Shown here: piece by piece, positions 62,947-64,000 of the stretch | Position numbering within the stretch: the stretch's first letter is position 1 | How the letters are laid out: every line of letters begins with the position of its first letter | Source of the DNA: Allobosea sp. BH3 | GTDB taxonomy: Bacteria; Pseudomonadota; Alphaproteobacteria; Rhizobiales; Beijerinckiaceae | NCBI RefSeq assembly: GCF_025499465.1 | Contig: NZ_JAIMCA010000001.1 | Coordinates: forward strand, 806,001-870,000 | Reading direction: 5' to 3' | Length of the DNA: 64,000 nt | Notes under the pieces: model-generated | The model's input: only the letters and a program-made list of their open reading frames with translations | What the model was told of the DNA's origin: nothing | Databases searched by the model: none | Program-made: the position numbers and the translations under genes

Positions 62947-63261
62947 CAAGGACGGAACCCTCCTCGGTTTCGGGCACGCTCGCCGGATCATGGTTAACCG
63001 ATCGTCAACGCGCGGCTCAACCCGGCGCGCTGTCACAGCCATCCCTGCCAAACGGGGCCAAATCGCGGCACATCTCATCAAGCCGAGCGCGTCGTTTCAT
63101 AGTCACGCTGGACCGGCCGTCAAAAATTGGAATGATACCAGATTGATTGACCGCCCCCGGCCATCATGTCAGCCTCGCTGACATATCTGCCGCTGTGACG
63201 GCATGGCATGAGGCCGGAGCAACCGGCCCGCCTGGGGAAACGACGATCCGGGAGGTCGGCC
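62947..63261. promoter_or_regulatory. Divergent intergenic region with a perfect inverted repeat
   Basis: These 315 bases separate the minus-strand metal transporter genes from the plus-strand oxidoreductase gene. They are less GC-rich in the middle (TCAAAAATTGGAATGATACC near 63119). ATGTCAGC (63166-63173) and GCTGACAT (63177-63184) form an exact inverted repeat with a three-base spacer, 78 bases before the oxidoreductase start, a fitting position for an operator of a dimeric repressor. No gene-like frame is seen here. Confidence 0.45.
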
Positions 63262-64000
63262 ATGGCCGAGAGACCGAACCAATCGGGCACTGCGGCGGGC
63301 GCGCTGCGAGAGGTCGCGCTCGACGACAAATACGACCTCGACAAGCGCGAGGTCTTCCTCACCGGCACGCAGGCCGTGGCCCGGATGCTGCTGATGCAGC
63401 GCGAGCGGGACCGGCAGGCCGGCTTGAACACCGCTGGTTTCGTCTCGGGCTATCGTGGCTCGCCGCTGGGCGGGCTCGACCAGCAGCTGCTGCGCGCGGG
63501 CAAGACGCTGAAGGCCGCGAACATCGTCTTCCAGCCGGGGTTGAACGAGGATCTCGCGGCCACCGCCATCTGGGGCACGCAGCAGGCGGGGCTCAGCGGC
63601 GAGGGCAAATACGACGGCGTCTTCGCGCTCTGGTATGGCAAGGGGCCGGGCGTCGACCGCTCGGGAGACGTCTTCCGCCACGGCAACATGGCCGGCACCG
63701 ATCCCAGGGGCGGCGTCATCTGCCTGATGGGCGACGACCACACCGCCGAATCCTCGACCAACGCCCACCAGACCGAGTTCGTCCTCGTCGACCGGATGAT
63801 GCCGATCCTGAACCCGGCCGGCGTGCAGGAGATTATCGAGTACGGCCTGCACGGCATCGCGCTCTCGCGCTTCGCCTCGGTCTGGGTCGGCATCAAATGC
63901 GTCAAGGACAACATCGAATCGACCGCCTCCATCGACGGCTCGCTCGGCCGCGTCTCGATCGTCACGCCCACCGATTTCGCCATGCCGCCGGGCGGCCTCG
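63262..64000 (+). CDS. Indolepyruvate ferredoxin oxidoreductase family protein, N-terminal part
   Basis: The frame is open from ATG 63262 (GGGAGG about seven bases upstream) to the window end, giving 246 residues of a protein normally about 1150 long. The start has the typical sequence KREVFLTGTQAVARMLLMQRERDRQAGLNTAGFVSGYRGSPLGGLDQQL (about residues 28-76, in pieces), and MGDDHTAESSTNAHQTEF near 157-174. It belongs to the fused 2-oxoacid:acceptor oxidoreductases that decarboxylate aryl pyruvates to aryl-acetyl-CoA with thiamin pyrophosphate. The true substrate and the rest of the gene lie outside the window. Confidence 0.9.
   Translation, partial: MAERPNQSGTAAGALREVALDDKYDLDKREVFLTGTQAVARMLLMQRERDRQAGLNTAGFVSGYRGSPLGGLDQQLLRAGKTLKAANIVFQPGLNEDLAATAIWGTQQAGLSGEGKYDGVFALWYGKGPGVDRSGDVFRHGNMAGTDPRGGVICLMGDDHTAESSTNAHQTEFVLVDRMMPILNPAGVQEIIEYGLHGIALSRFASVWVGIKCVKDNIESTASIDGSLGRVSIVTPTDFAMPPGGL

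Overview
The window is high-GC DNA from an alphaproteobacterium, most likely a free-living Hyphomicrobiales (Rhizobiales) member of the Bosea/Methylobacterium/Bradyrhizobium type. The signs are tight operons with ATGA/GTGA overlaps, a DUF1127 protein, an NdvA-type glucan exporter, many amino-acid, TRAP and LivKHMGF-type uptake systems, a beta-ketoadipate pathway with a fused PcaD-PcaC, and several families of extragenic palindromes of the kind seen in this order. Genus assignment is inference. There is no phage, insertion sequence, CRISPR array or rRNA operon; one tRNA gene (Ala, anticodon CGC) is present.

Layout. 1-3143: end of a chemotaxis operon (cheR fragment, cheB, a soluble receptor-like helical protein). 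3377-6463: an unusual ABC-exporter-like protein with degenerate ATPase motifs and a C-terminal cyclic-nucleotide-binding domain. 6530-9309: MBL-fold hydrolase, Crp/Fnr regulator, DUF1127 and DUF4242 proteins. 9505-20171: 4-hydroxybenzoate/protocatechuate catabolism (pcaI, pcaJ, pcaB, pcaL, pobR, pobA) followed by a LivKHMGF-type ABC importer that probably feeds it. 20193-21869: gamma-glutamyltransferase.

21994-28060 is the most interesting part: a TPP riboswitch followed by one six-gene operon that encodes a LuxE-like acyl-protein synthetase, a LuxC-like acyl reductase, a ThiXYZ/SsuABC-type ABC importer and a short-chain dehydrogenase. Taken together this looks like import of a thiamin-related carboxylic acid and its stepwise reduction (acid to aldehyde to alcohol), that is, salvage of oxidised thiamin fragments. 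I know of no characterised system with this composition.

28169-41644: housekeeping and scattered transport genes (MgtC, YggT, tRNA-Ala, a second Ggt-like enzyme, a peptide-type binding protein with an amidase, DUF167, carbonic anhydrase, xerD with a small membrane protein, aroK-aroB, DUF1330, a Ca2+/H+ antiporter, an orphan TRAP binding protein). 41701-45277: glucan exporter ndvA and the flagellar stator genes motA-motB. 45353-50602: a zinc block, all on the minus strand (His-rich small membrane protein, znuC, znuB, znuA, CobW-type GTPase, WD40 protein, small unknown protein), with two Zur-like boxes and two inverted copies of a palindromic repeat.

50829-61191: periplasmic glucan protein OpgD/G, a TRAP-TAXI importer with DUF1850, a third Ggt-like enzyme, an amidase and a cobalt-type nitrile hydratase (alpha, beta, accessory protein). 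Converging on it from the other strand are a NicO-type Ni/Co transporter and a DUF1007 protein, a plausible cobalt supply. The window ends inside an indolepyruvate ferredoxin oxidoreductase-like gene.
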